A stretch of DNA of 64,000 nucleotides from Alitta virens (Eukaryota > Annelida > Polychaeta > Phyllodocida > Nereididae), in assembly GCA_932294295.1 (NCBI GenBank), contig OW028573.1, forward strand, positions 51,926,329-51,990,328, given 5' to 3'. The notes under the pieces were generated by a model, which was given only the letters and a program-made list of their open reading frames with translations, had not been told where the DNA came from and searched no databases. Of this stretch, positions 1 to 11,073 are shown piece by piece; the first letter of the stretch is position 1; each line of letters begins with the position of its first letter. Position numbers and translations under genes: made by a program.

Positions 1-308
1 GGGTGACTATCAAATTATTTAAAAAAATCTGAATTGTTTTTATATATAGAGGTGAAAAAATAAAGTTTTTCTGACAGTATGGGTATTCATTAAAGCAGAA
101 TATGATGTGTTTTTACATGAATTTACAGAAAATGAAAAAAAAGTTATAAGGTGCTATTGACTGATAGCACCTTTTGGCAGCCAGTCAGCAATTAACAGTA
201 ATAGCTATTTTGTATAGTTTCTATTATTATGAATTGTATATAAGCCGTACATTTTTTTTGTAAAGTTTTGGATAAATATAATTGACATATTGTTCTCATA
301 ATGTAAGT
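1..308. other. AT-rich sequence, nothing recognised
   Basis: AT-rich sequence without a convincing reading frame or repeat. It ends at a SINE target duplication. Confidence 0.5.
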
Positions 309-321
309 TCATAACTCACAA

Positions 322-473
322 CAACCGCTGAGTCCCTTGTTCGATTCCCGGTCGAGACTAAGTTGGATGGCTGTTTTATCCTTTGTCTAATTGCCATGGT
401 CTCTGCCTGTCCTAATTAGCCCAACTGGTGCAGAAATACAGGACGTAACACCCTAATCACCCACCCACCCACC
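322..473 (+). mobile_element. tRNA-derived SINE, 5'-truncated
   Basis: The copy starts inside the tRNA-like head, keeps box B (TTCGATTCC) and the shared body, and ends in a CCCACC tail. A 13-bp target duplication, tcataactcacaa, lies at 309-321 and 474-486. Loss of the 5' part while target duplications remain points to insertion by LINE-type target-primed reverse transcription. Confidence 0.85.
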
Positions 474-560
474 TCATAACTCACAAACACTGAGCCATAT
501 TCCATTGACACCAGAAATTGGCAGAATATCAGATAATTGGCACCTCCAACCAAGCTAACG

Positions 561-729
561 GGGCGGGGGCCTAGCTCAGAGGTAGCGCTCTGGGCTTCCA
601 ACCGCTGGGTCCTGGGTTCGATTCCCGGTCGAGCTTAAGTTGGATGGCTGTTTCATCCTTCGTCTCTTTGCCATGGTCTCTGCCTGTCCTAATTAGCCCA
701 ACTGGTGCAGAAATACAGGACGTAAAGCG
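561..729 (+). mobile_element. tRNA-derived SINE, full 5' head
   Basis: The head contains box A (TAGCTCAGAGG) and box B (GGTTCGATTCC) of an RNA polymerase III promoter, followed by the family body ending ACAGGACGTAAAGC. The usual CCCACC tail is missing, and I found no clear target duplication. Confidence 0.85.
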
Positions 730-1129
730 TTTTCAATACATTGGTTACACCTCAGTGCAACGTCATTTCTAAAAATCTGAGCATTCCATGATCTGACACA
801 TGTTATGCGAGCCAGACACTGATAACCCACATATTATAATCCTTACTTCATGTTTAACCATGAATGCAAAATACTTACCCAAAGCTGTCTTCTTTTTGTC
901 GACAGCTTACCCAGGCCGTGCCTCCATTTGCTCTATCAGTCAACAAAATAATTTAGAAATACTTCCTTCAGCCACTGTCAAAAATACATACAAATTGCTG
1001 TAGTTGGCCAAAATATAGCATCAATACTTGACATGTTAACTAAGTTCTTGAGCATACCTGAAGGTGTTCATCTTGAGGAGATGTGTAGGGTTTTAAGAAC
1101 CGCTTCCTCTTTTGGCCAGCTGCAGCAAT
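730..1129. other. Unassigned spacer
   Basis: The only open frames are short and lack family features. I see no repeat here. The left arm of element A starts at the end of this stretch. Confidence 0.4.
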
Positions 1130-1985
1130 ATACAGTTGGAAGCAGAATTATTCAACCCCCTGGAATTTTGGATCAAAATATGTCAACTATTATTCTGCAC
1201 AGGACAAAATTGACACATGCCATCAGCAATATTTTCTTGGAAGTGATAATTCATGATATTTTGCAAATATTCAAGCTGTTTTTCATCTTTTATGCAATAC
1301 TACATGACCAATGCACATACAAAGTCTTATATATATATTCATATTTTAGGGTAGAGTTGTGATATAGTTAATATTTTCTTCATTGTACAGGATTTATAGC
1401 AGATTTTCTTTAAATTTCCTGAAATCCATCCTGGAAAACATTTTAGCCAGAAATCATGAAAATAGCAGCTGACTGGTGAAAAAGTCGAGGGACTTCAGTA
1501 GTGACATAACATTCGGTGAAAATACATCAAAATTATATATTATTCTTGAAAGGTCAAACTTTGGTTTTGTACTTCAAAATAATTTTGCTTATTGCTTTGT
1601 CAATAAATAAATCAAAAGTTAAAGTAATATTACTATCTATTCAGAGAAGGCAAAAAAATGCCCCATTTGCATGAAATCGTATTCTGTGTTACAGTCGCTT
1701 GAATTGTCAAAGCGTCAATGATATTGCAATATTTTCATCATAAATTACCAGGGGATGACTAGAAAAGATTGTCTGGATGAATAGAAAGCTGGATTCAACA
1801 ATAGCAATGGCCCAACAGACCATAGCAACCCAATACCCCAAAAATGGCAGGTGTGGGAGTTCATGTGTGTACAGGTTATGTAACATTACATACGTGTTGC
1901 AAAACGGCAGTAAAATTACCAAAACATGACACATTATCACATCCTCAAATATTGTGATGATTGCATTTGTCATTTCATGAAGTCC
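1130..1985 (+). repeat. Left arm of element A
   Basis: About 855 bp match, in inverted orientation, most of the short element at 16180-17059. Shared landmarks are the stretch after ATTATTCAACCCCC, the block around TTGACAAAGCAATAAG and the block around CCACACCTGCCATTTTTGG. Similarity stops near 1985, where the GTGACGGAATCAC-type sites begin. Confidence 0.75.
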
Positions 1986-1987
1986 AC

Positions 1988-2440
1988 CGTTACGGAATCA
2001 CCAAAAATTAAGAAATTAATACTTTTTTTCCTCATCTCTTGCCTGTGTTTCGAGATAGCCATGAAAAATCATAATCAGAAATGAAGAAAAGCCTTATGAT
2101 CATGTCTGGTGTTATATTCCTTTAATATCAAAAATATCATCAAAGTAGAATCAGCAGATGTAAGTTTGTGACGGAATTTCACAGAAAATTGTGAATAATT
2201 TCAAGGCAAATTGTTGACACATATATTTGTGAAAATAAGTAAGCTACTTCAGTAATTTTCACTTTGTTTAAGCCACACACTTTAAAATCAAAGTCAGGAA
2301 ATTTTGATGATCCTTAATCTAATAGAATATCACCTACAGTCTTACTAATTGGCCCAATGCAGCGTGACAGAATCACCAAGCATCATTACGGAATCACATT
2401 GTGATGGAATCACATAATTGTGATGGAATTACACTGAAAC
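1988..2440. promoter_or_regulatory. Subterminal GTGACGGAATCAC sites, left cluster
   Basis: Five to six imperfect copies of TGACGGAATCAC occur near 1990, 2168, 2364, 2386, 2401 and 2420. The inverse cluster is on the other side of the gene (10693-11073). Multiple short sites just inside the ends of a DNA transposon are typical transposase-binding positions; that role is inferred. Confidence 0.55.
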
Positions 2441-2500
2441 TCGTAATACATAACACAAACCAAAGTGAACAACAACATCATTAAAGGTCCTGTGCAGTGA

Positions 2501-2669
2501 GAGGTAGCGCTCTGGGCTTCCAACCGCTGGGTCCCGGGTTCGATTCCCGGTCGAGCCTAAGTTGGATGGCTGTTTCATCCTTCATCTCATTGCCATGGTC
2601 CCTGCCTGTCCTAATTAGCCCAACTGGTGCAGAAACACAGGACGTAAAGCCCTAATCCCACCCACCCAC
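2501..2669 (+). mobile_element. tRNA-derived SINE, truncated within box A
   Basis: The copy begins at GAGGTAGCGC inside box A and runs to a CCCACC tail. The 12-bp target duplication cctgtgcagtga (2489-2500 and 2670-2681) shows the truncation happened at insertion. It lies inside element A. Confidence 0.9.
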
Positions 2670-3031
2670 CCTGTGCAGTGAAAAATATTGTTATGCAGTT
2701 TTAGTACTCAAGAAGCAGATTGAGGAAAATACCCACAAAACTATCAATAATTGGCTCAGATATGACTGTTTGAAGTTCAGAAATATCTCTTATTTTCTTC
2801 CAAAAATTTGTTAAAGACCTGCCAACAATTTGATGAGGGCTGTTTCATTTAAAATTTGTTTCATATATGAAATTTGAAATTTGCCAGACCCCCGTCCCCA
2901 CTTTTTTCTCCATTGACACAATAGTAAAAAATATTTCAAGACCCCCCCCCCCCCCTACTATTTTTGTATATATATACATGCTATTTCTTGATGGATGTTG
3001 ATGGCGTTCTCCCCAATATGTGTGCCTAGAA

Positions 3032-3115
3032 CAGTCCTTGTCTTTTATAAAATGCAGGCGAGCAAAAAAGTGCTCGCCTAATTCTCTCAGAGCAGTCTTA
3101 GGCGAGCACTTTTTA
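3032..3115 (+). repeat. hAT left terminal and subterminal repeats
   Basis: CAGTCCTTGTC at 3032-3042 is followed by a GGCGAGCA...TGCTCGCC hairpin (3057-3078) and another GGCGAGCA at 3103. The matching right-hand set (GGCGAGCA near 7206, TGCTCGCC near 7269) leads into the inverted terminus GACAAGGACTG at 7282-7292. Confidence 0.8.
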
Positions 3116-3719
3116 AAATTGTTTGGTGGCAGATCGATTTCACTGCAGTAAAAATTCTGAAAGAAATAACAATAAACTTGGCTTATGGTTTGAATAGAAA
3201 CTGTTTTCCTTCTTTTTATTTTACCAACTGTCAACAATTGAACATGAACATTACAAAACAAACATGGAATCAACATCACATAGCATTAGCAAGACAACTC
3301 ACAAGGAGCAGGACTAGTAAATTCTATGACTAGTTAAAAAAGTTAAAAATTCCAAAAATTCTCAAAAGTCTTAAAGGGATATGTGGTGAAAAACCAGTAC
3401 TACTATACATAGAATGGAAATTTTCTTAATACTGTATGGAATTTCAAGGCTAGTAAAAAATCCAAATTTATATACATTCTGAACATTTTTATATTTTTAG
3501 CTTATTGATATACAAAATACTTTTATATTTATTGTTATTTTTGTGATATTTAATTTGAATCATGTATATTTAAAATTTTACATATCTATATATTTTTAGC
3601 ATATTTTCTTAATAATTGTATGAAGGGCATTTGAGATTGTTTTTGAATAATATTTGCACTGTAGATATAAATATTTATTATTATTATTTATTATAATAAT
3701 AAATCAATAATAATAATAC

Positions 3720-6700
3720 TCAAATTGAATCATCAGCTGCAAGCACAATATGATTAATGGCTTCATCTAATTCAGCATCATCAAAGTCAGACAATTCACT
3801 ACCTGTGTCATCATAGTCATCATCAAAAGAACCATCACTCCCATTAGCAACAGAGATGATGGGGGCTGCATCCCCTCCTTCAGCTCCATGAAGTTCATCA
3901 ACTTCAAGATCTGACTCATCACTGTCAGGAGGAATCTCATCTGTCATCCTAGCCTCGATGATCCCAAGCATATTGAATGGAGTTTCATCCATTTTGACCT
4001 TCCTGCGTTTTTCCATGTGCTTCTTCACTGCACCTTCAATAATATTATCTCTTTCCTCTGGTGACCATGAGGCATGGTTGACTTTTATGATGAGAAGATC
4101 ATCCATTGTCGCTGGTTTAAGAGATAGGCGCCTGTCAGACGACATGGCAGAGAGCTGACTGAATGCCTTCTCTACCATGCTGTTGCTGACACCAATGCAC
4201 AGCACCACTTCTACCAAAAGACAGACATTTGGAATTTCTTTCCTGCGGTATAGCAAAACCTTTTCCCACAATTTCTTTGCTTTGAAACCCTTGTAGAAGA
4301 AACTGCAGAGGGATTTCAGTTTGAACCACTCCTTCTTTAGTTTCTCCTTTTGAAACCCAGCCAACTCCAGTGTGACAGAAAAATGCTCGGCAACTGTATT
4401 CATCATTGCCAGCTCATGAGCTGTGTCATCACTCCAGTTGGCTGGGTCAAGCCACACCATACTCTGAAACAGCTCGTTTTCTCTTTCAGATTGGAACCTA
4501 TGATTTAGGCATTGGTTCACATCATCAATAACTTTGGATGCCAAAGAGTGCTGTTCCTTGGAACATTGCTCAGCTTCATGCATGTCTATCAATGAGCCTC
4601 TTTCAATAACAACATGAACAAATTCTCTGTTCCCAGCTTCCTTCCGCTTGTGGCCTGCTTTAGGCATTTTCCAGATGACTTTGTCCACTTCACCATTGAT
4701 ACCCTGGGAAACATGAATATCAGCATCTTTCAAACAAGTGTCGTAATCAGCTGCTGATGCCAGGAGGTCAAAATTTGCTGACGTTGTTGTTGCAAGAAGC
4801 AAGGGGATCTCAAATATGTTGACATCTCCCCTTTCCAGTTTCAGTGAGAGCTGAGAAATGTTCTCCAGCAATTGGAGGTAGAATGAGCAATGGCAAAGGA
4901 AACGAAAGCTCTTGAGCTGTTTCAAGATACCCTTCATTTTGGGTTTGTTGGCACGATAGGAACCTTCTGAGCTTGCAATGCAGTTCTCCATCAGTTTGAT
5001 CAGAACACCCCAGTTGTGGAGAAGGACATGTAGCCCTCGCCTCTGATGGTTGACGAACCTCGTCCCGTGCACTTTTGGGAAATTGTACACAGTGACTCCC
5101 AGGACTTTGGCATGTTTGAAGAACTGTCTCTTCATCTTGCCACTCTGTTTGAAGAGATAGAAGATGGTAACCATGAGATCCTTTGCCCTAGAGAAGTATT
5201 TCTCCTTCAACAAGGAGTCTTTCAATGCTAATTCCAATCTGTGCGAGACACAGTGCATGGTAATCAACTATGGCCTTTGGGATCTTTGTAGCTGGACAAG
5301 CAAACCATTGTACTTCCCTGTATTTACACTAGCCCCATCTGATGTAGCACAAATCATTTTTTGTATATAAGAAGTTTCAGGTACATTCAAATTCTCAATG
5401 AAAACACTATCAATTGCCTGTTTCAAATTATCAGCATTTGCATCACCCCATGAGTCCATATCAGCCAATGAGGCACAGTAATACACAGGAACCCCGCCAC
5501 GGACAACACGGATCAAGACAAGTTCCTTCTCCTGAGAGGTTTTTCTCGCTTGACTACCATCTGTGAGAATGGCAAATGAATTAGCAGTACACATAATCAA
5601 AGACAATTTCTCACGGATGGTATCCGCTAATTCATGTACAAATTCCCGTGCATGTTTGCCTGATGTGCACCCATGGATCAATCTGACACCATTGGCCTTC
5701 TGGCATTTTACTACTGTTTCAAAATGGGCCAACGGAAGGCCACCTACAGCAATCAGATAAGCAGTTTTCATAAGTTTTTTGTAAGCGACTTCGGCATTTT
5801 TATGCAAACTGTCATCTATACTGGGCTGCTGTCTTGTACTGCTGGCACCAATTGCAGGTTCAGCTCCATCACCAAGAAGGTCCCTGTATTCCAGTCCCAA
5901 CTTGTGAGCAAGACCATCTAGATGGCGATTGATGTTGTGTTTCGTCACATAGTTGGATCCAGTGACATATCGATCCACTTCAGTCAGGGCAGTTCCTTTC
6001 AGGCGATAATCTGTCTTGATCTTGGAAGCATACTTTGAGCATATTCCACAGTATACCTGTAGTTAAGCAGAGAAAGAGAATTCAGATTTGATTATGTCAG
6101 GTATCACTTTAATATTCTATCATTATAATTATACATAGTTTGTTATTCAATCATACATCATATTTTAATACTCAATCTTTGTTTTTACCTTTTTGTCACA
6201 AAATAGCCTATGGCTAGTCGGTTTTTATACTGTAACTTTAAATATTTAAATATTTATAAATAAATCTATTGCTATTGTTATTAAATTGTGGCAATATAAA
6301 ATTTTATTTTTTATTGTAATAATTGTAATAAGCCATTATTTCATACTGTGACCTCAAAAAAAAAAAAATAATAATTATACATTTATTTATTCAATAGAAA
6401 TGCCCATCGGCGATACATATTCATAGCTATATATAAGTAAAAATTTATTATTCAAATGGGACGTTTAGGGAATTGGACATTTCAGGTGTGGACGTTTTGG
6501 TTGTCAGACGTTTTGACTTGATACTGCTCCAAGCAAGCTAATTACTGATTGGCTGTTGTATTTTGGGTCTAACACAAAGTAATCAAAATGGCGGTTGTCA
6601 CTGATAATCACGACGATCTTAGCTACGTTTTGAAAGGAAATTCGTTTATATTTTGCATCTTAGGGACGAATAACTATATATTGGTTTACCGATATGATAC

Positions 6701-7059
6701 CGAAAATCACACGTTGTATACCGGTTCTTTTATCGATTGCTTGTTACCGGTGTGACCGATAATCACCGAACCGGTGTAGAGCCCTATTGAAAGCCACGTG
6801 CAGATATTAAGTAAACAAACACAACAAACAGGCTCTGATTGGCTGAGAGAGGTGGGTGTGTCTGTGAACTAATACTGAATACCTATTGGTTGATTTCAAG
6901 GGTACCAAATGCCACTTCCAGCATGTTAATACAAAGCTAACTCACCTCATACACAAGATCCTTTCCATTTTCTTTTTTTATTTTGAGCACAATGCCCCGT
7001 TTCACGACGTCCCATTTCAAAAAAGTTGAATAGGTTGTCTGCTTTCCTGAAGTGGCCAT
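3720..7059 (-). pseudogene. hAT transposase (ZNF862-like), one premature TAG
   Basis: Exon 1 (7059-6946, 38 codons) ends in GAG|GTGAGT. Exon 2 (6056-3720) starts after CTACAG, and both junctions are phase 0. The joined frame spans about 816 codons. Residues 41-89 form a BED-like zinc finger (CGIC ... H83-x5-H89). The hAT core follows, with LTDGS, ATSDGASVNTGKYNG and then HCVSHRLEL (the CxxH motif). The C-terminal dimerisation region contains SNSMVEKAFSQLSAM, and the tail is acidic. A single in-frame TAG (5268-5270, codon 301) separates SDGASV from HCVSHRLEL; the frame is otherwise open on both sides. The resemblance is to ZNF862/KIAA0543-type transposases. A recent mutation, a base-call error or suppressed termination could each explain the stop. 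Confidence 0.9.
6057..6945 (-). other. Intron of the hAT transposase gene
   Basis: An 889-bp AT-rich intron with a GTGAGT donor (6945-6940) and a TACAG acceptor (6061-6057). No other gene is visible in it. Confidence 0.75.
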
Positions 7060-7831
7060 TTCGAATGCTAATGTTTTCCGATGTAAGCTGTGATCTGATT
7101 GGTTCCTCGAAATGGAAGCGACCCCGATTAACCAATGACAGACCGCGACACAACGGTTTTACGCATTGTCGGACGTGCTACCACGAGCGCACTAGTTGAC
7201 TTGTAGGCGAGCAGTTTTTTGCTTGCCTTATCCTGAATTGAGGCGCGTTATGGCGCGGGCGCGCAATTGCTCGCCTTAAACGACAAGGACTGCTAGAATA
7301 TGCGTTAGTAAGGTTTTTCATTGCAAATAGAGTCACAAAAACAGTTTACAACATTAGAATGCTACTGAATGCAGTCCCTGCATGTAAAATTTTCACCATC
7401 CTCAATGACACCATTTACTTCTCCACAGGATTCGTGGAATTTCTTCCTGCAGGAATCGCACTTTAGCCAGTCCTCATTGTATCTTGGGTCATCCTCTTGG
7501 CCATACACAAAGCCACAAATATGGCAGCGCCAGATCTCCTTCTTCTTTCGTCTTGCCTTCGCTGTTTTCTTCTTTTTCTCTCCTGTGACCAATGCCAGTA
7601 GTTCTGCCGCCATACTTATATCCTGAAATTAAGCAAATCAATGCTCAAATAGAAAACTTGAATAATTTGCAAAATCCACATTGCACAGACAAGACTCAGA
7701 AATACATTGAGATGAGACTTCCCTGTGCAGGACGTTCATTTGCAGAAATTTCAGGAACCACTTCTGTTCGAACAGAGTCAGCATGAGTGCCATTGTCTCC
7801 AGCCTCTGCAGTCTGTCAGGAAAGAAGTATT

Positions 7832-8030
7832 TGATCAGTGAATGAGTGAAATACAGCTTTACATACTATATTTCTGCATTGGATAAACTAATCAGGATAG
7901 ACAGGGACTATAGCAATGAGTTGAAGGATGAAACTGCTACCCAAAATAGGCTCAACAATGAACTGTATGGGGGGACCCAGAAGTTGGCAGCCCAGGAAGC
8001 TAGGCTCTGGCCCGAGAAGGATTGGATTTA
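7832..8030 (-). mobile_element. Old, diverged SINE copy
   Basis: In reverse orientation, the family body can be followed through its 3' part (ctttacat, tatttctgca), middle (agacagggac, caatgagttgaagg) and tRNA-like head (gaactgtatggggggaccc), with many substitutions. It lies in the intron between the second and third 90-nt exons of element A's gene. Confidence 0.6.
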
Positions 8031-8284
8031 TTTATATATAAATGTATAGGCTTACAGGTGAACAAAACCTGCCTGCAAAGGGTGTTCATTTGCAGAAAGT
8101 TCAGAAATTTAATTTGCCAATAAACAAGAACTAGGTACACTGAGCAAGACTTGCCTGTGGCGGATGTTCATTTGCAGGAAGTTCCCGAACCGCTTCAGTT
8201 TGCATGGAATCATCTTGAGTTCGATTTTCTCCAGCCTCCAAAATCTGTAATGAAACAAGTATTTGATTAATTTACACAGAACTC

Positions 8285-8385
8285 TTTGCCAGGGTGGGTT
8301 AGTGAATGGCTTTACGTCCTGTATTTTTGCACCTGATAGGCTAATAGGACAGCCAGGGACCATGACAATGAGGTGAAGTGCACTT
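8285..8385 (-). mobile_element. SINE fragment
   Basis: Reverse-orientation 3' half of the family (gtgggttagtgaatggctttacgtcctg onward to caatgaggtgaag in substance), inside the intron between two tandem 90-nt exons. The head is missing. Confidence 0.6.
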
Positions 8386-8943
8386 TGTCAGTAAAGAGGA
8401 GCCAGGTACACTGAACAAGACTTGCCTGTGGGGGATGTTCATTTGCAGGAAGTTCCCGAACCGCTTCAGTTTGCATGAAGTCATCTTGAGTGCGATTTTC
8501 TCCAGCCTCCAAAGTCTGTAAGGAAACAAGTATTTGATTAATTTACACAAAACTTTTTGACGAGTAACAAGAACCAGTAACAACGAACGACTATCTACTT
8601 GCCTGTGGAGGACGATCATTTGCAGGAAGCTCAGGCACCTTGTATATTCTTTCACCTGTGGACTTGGCATGAAACTTTCCATAGACCGTTCTTTCCTGAA
8701 TGTTAACTGACATGGCATGGGTATTGAATATTCCAGGCATTGCAGGCAGGGTGCTCCAGAAGTTGATAAGATGCAGATCTGTACAAAGCGACAGTATTTC
8801 AATCTCAGTCATGGAAGTGACCATCACATCCTGATTGGCACTTCTCAGGGCCTCACAGAAAGAACTTGCATCAGTGACAATGAAATGGCGTGCAAGCACC
8901 AATCGATGAACAATGCGCTTGCACCTACCCCCTAGGGCATCGT

Positions 8944-9134
8944 GGGGGTGGGGGCCTAGCTCAGTGGTAGCGCACTGGGCTTCCAACCACTGGGTCCCAG
9001 GTTCAACTCCCGGTCGAGCCTATGTTGGATGGCTGTTTCATCCTTCGTCTCATTGCCATGGTCCCTACCTGTCCTAATTAGCCCATCAGGTGCAGAAATA
9101 CAGGACGTAAAGCCCTAATCCACCACCACCACCA
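8944..9134 (+). mobile_element. SINE inserted in coding exon 3 of the transposase-like gene
   Basis: A complete copy with box A (TAGCTCAGTGG), box B, body and a CCACCACC tail. The 14-bp target duplication ccctagggcatcgt occurs at 8930-8943 and 9135-9148. It lies antisense to the gene and splits the HGKGPNDALG | GRCKRIVHRL coding stretch, so the insertion came after the gene existed and inactivated it. Confidence 0.95.
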
Positions 9135-10692
9135 CCCTAGGGCATCGTTGGGGCCTTTCCCGTGTGAGGTGGCGAAGTAAGCCCAGTTGAGGCTCTGACT
9201 GCTGAAGTGCTCCTGAAGAAACAGCAGAGCGGCAAAGATGAACTTATTTTTAAATTGTGACGATGGACCATCAGTCCAAAAGCTGACTTGTTGCACCTCT
9301 GGCAGTGTGGATGTGTACAGCAGTATTTTGTAGACATAAGCAGTGACAGCCTTTTTCTCGTGTTGACAGCAATCAGAAACTATCACCCATGATTTCTTCA
9401 TGTCTCTGTGGTAGATCATGATGGTGAATAATGATATGTGCCTCTGTTTCCAATGTGCGGACTGGATTTCATCCTGAAATTTAAAGGAGAACATTCTCAC
9501 TATGACATTTATTATATAGGTTTCTGTTTCTTGACAAGTCATTTAAAAAATAAATAAATATTAACCTGGAAGTTAGCACTGTAGTTTTCAGCAAAGTCCA
9601 TCTGGACTAAGGCAAGTGTACTGTCTGGTGATGTTGCCTGACGCTTCGCTTCTTCATACGCAGATTCCTGGATATCCTTAATAAAGACATGCCACAGAAA
9701 TTGTCGCAGGTGGCCAATAAGCTCCTGGATCACGTGTGATACCGTTCCCTGTTTCGTCTTCTGTATTAAAAAGCCTGCATCATCTTCTTCCCACTGAATG
9801 TATTTGATGACTTGAGACTTCTCCTCTTCGGGCAGGACATCACAATAATTCTCTTGTATTAGTCTTCCATCGCAGCACACTGCAGACACATAAAGGCAAA
9901 AACCCATTTCTAGTGTAGAGAGGCAACATGGTGTGCTCATGGAGAGCTTCAAGTAGCAATATGATATTGGAATGATACTTGCATCCACAAACATTTCTTG
10001 GTGTTTGTGAGCAGAGGAGTACTTCCTTAGGTCGTAACTGTGCAAATTTTGACCTCTTCACTGCAATTTCTGGAAACGCTTCTTTGAAAGTCTTATAGCA
10101 TTCATCAACTGTCATGACCATTATCATCTTTTGTCTTGTCTCTTTTCCATTGTCAGTTTTCACTTTGATGATGTCTGCTTTACCCGGCATCATGCGGGCT
10201 TGCTGCCGATAGAATTCCTCTACTTGACCAATTGTTTCACTTGACAGACCTGGGTTCCCTGGGTGAGTAGAAGGATTCTGTCTGAGGACATTAGCATTTA
10301 AAATCTCTGCTGCCATTTGTTTCGCAACTGCAGCTCGCTTTCTGGAAGACTTTGGTAAGGCACTTACTGCCTTCTTAAAGGCTTTACCAAATGATTGCCT
10401 TGTCTTGAAGGCTGTTTGAGGAGTCGCCTGCTGAACATTTCTGTTGTTTTCATAGGATTTTCTTTGCTTCATTCTCCACTTCCTAGTGGAAATTACTGAG
10501 CTTTCAGCGTGTTTTTTAAGTTCCTCGGCACACATGTTTTCTTTCTCTTGTTTTTTCCTTTCTCTATCCAAGAGCAAGTACTCCTTGTACTGCTCTGGAT
10601 CACTCTTTATTCGCCTCCTCCTCTCTCTTTGTCTCTCAGCTGCGGACTTCGCATGCCTTGTGGAAAGAAAATGGAAAAAATTAGCTGAAGTT

Positions 10693-11073
10693 GTGATTCC
10701 GTCACATACCTTGTCCTACACTCAGTACTATTTTATCTGATACTTCCCAACAATTTCAACAAAATAAATGGTTGTTATTCCTTGTACTGTCATTATCATT
10801 CCCACTAAAAAATGTATAATTGCAACCATGATGATTCAGCTTGTATTAACTCCACTACCACCAGTCCCAAGAATTTTGAATTGTGATTCCGTCACACATA
10901 CTGGTGATTCCGTCACACTTAAATTACACCCCAAAATTTAGGGTTATAACCCGAGTTGTGATTCAGAATGAGATATCATAGATAACTAATGAAAAGCATT
11001 TTAGTCAGGAAGAAGTACAACACAATAGCATTTAAAAACTTTAGTTTACTTCTAAATTTTGTGACGGAATCAC
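10693..11073. promoter_or_regulatory. Subterminal GTGATTCCGTCAC sites, right cluster
   Basis: Perfect GTGATTCCGTCAC copies lie at 10693, 10883 and 10903, with one inverted copy (GTGACGGAATCAC) at 11061. The first three are inverted relative to the left cluster. They sit in the intron between exons 1 and 2 of element A's gene. Confidence 0.6.

Larger units (their letters stand above)
3032..7292 (-). mobile_element. hAT-superfamily DNA transposon, 4.26 kb
   Basis: Both ends carry the 11-bp terminal inverted repeat CAGTCCTTGTC, and both are followed inward by GGCGAGCA-type subterminal repeats. The flanks are identical hexamers, ctagaa, at 3026-3031 and 7293-7298. Six bases is shorter than the 8-bp duplication usual for hAT elements, but 5- and 6-bp groups have been described. 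The interior is one two-exon transposase gene on the minus strand. It is inserted in element A, 63 bp past the stop of the PHD-finger exon. Confidence 0.9.
7723..8515 (-). repeat. Three tandem 90-nt exon-intron units with GC-AG introns
   Basis: Exons 8515-8426, 8244-8155 and 7812-7723 are each 90 nt and encode related 30-residue modules (for example LEAGENRTQDD ... ELPANEHPPQ). The end of exon 3 (VPELPANDRPPQ) is the likely source. Flanking intron starts and ends are also alike, so exon plus intron was duplicated. Donors after exon 3 and the first two units read CAG|GCAAGT; the third reads CAG|GGAAGT and is probably dead. All units are phase 0, so skipping or inclusion would keep the frame. 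Confidence 0.75.

Noticed and set aside
561..640. True tRNA gene
   Set aside because: The head is followed by the invariant SINE body and recurs at many sites; it is a retroposed tRNA-like promoter.
2845..3279. 144-codon minus-strand frame
   Set aside because: It crosses the hAT terminus and a C-run; no family features.
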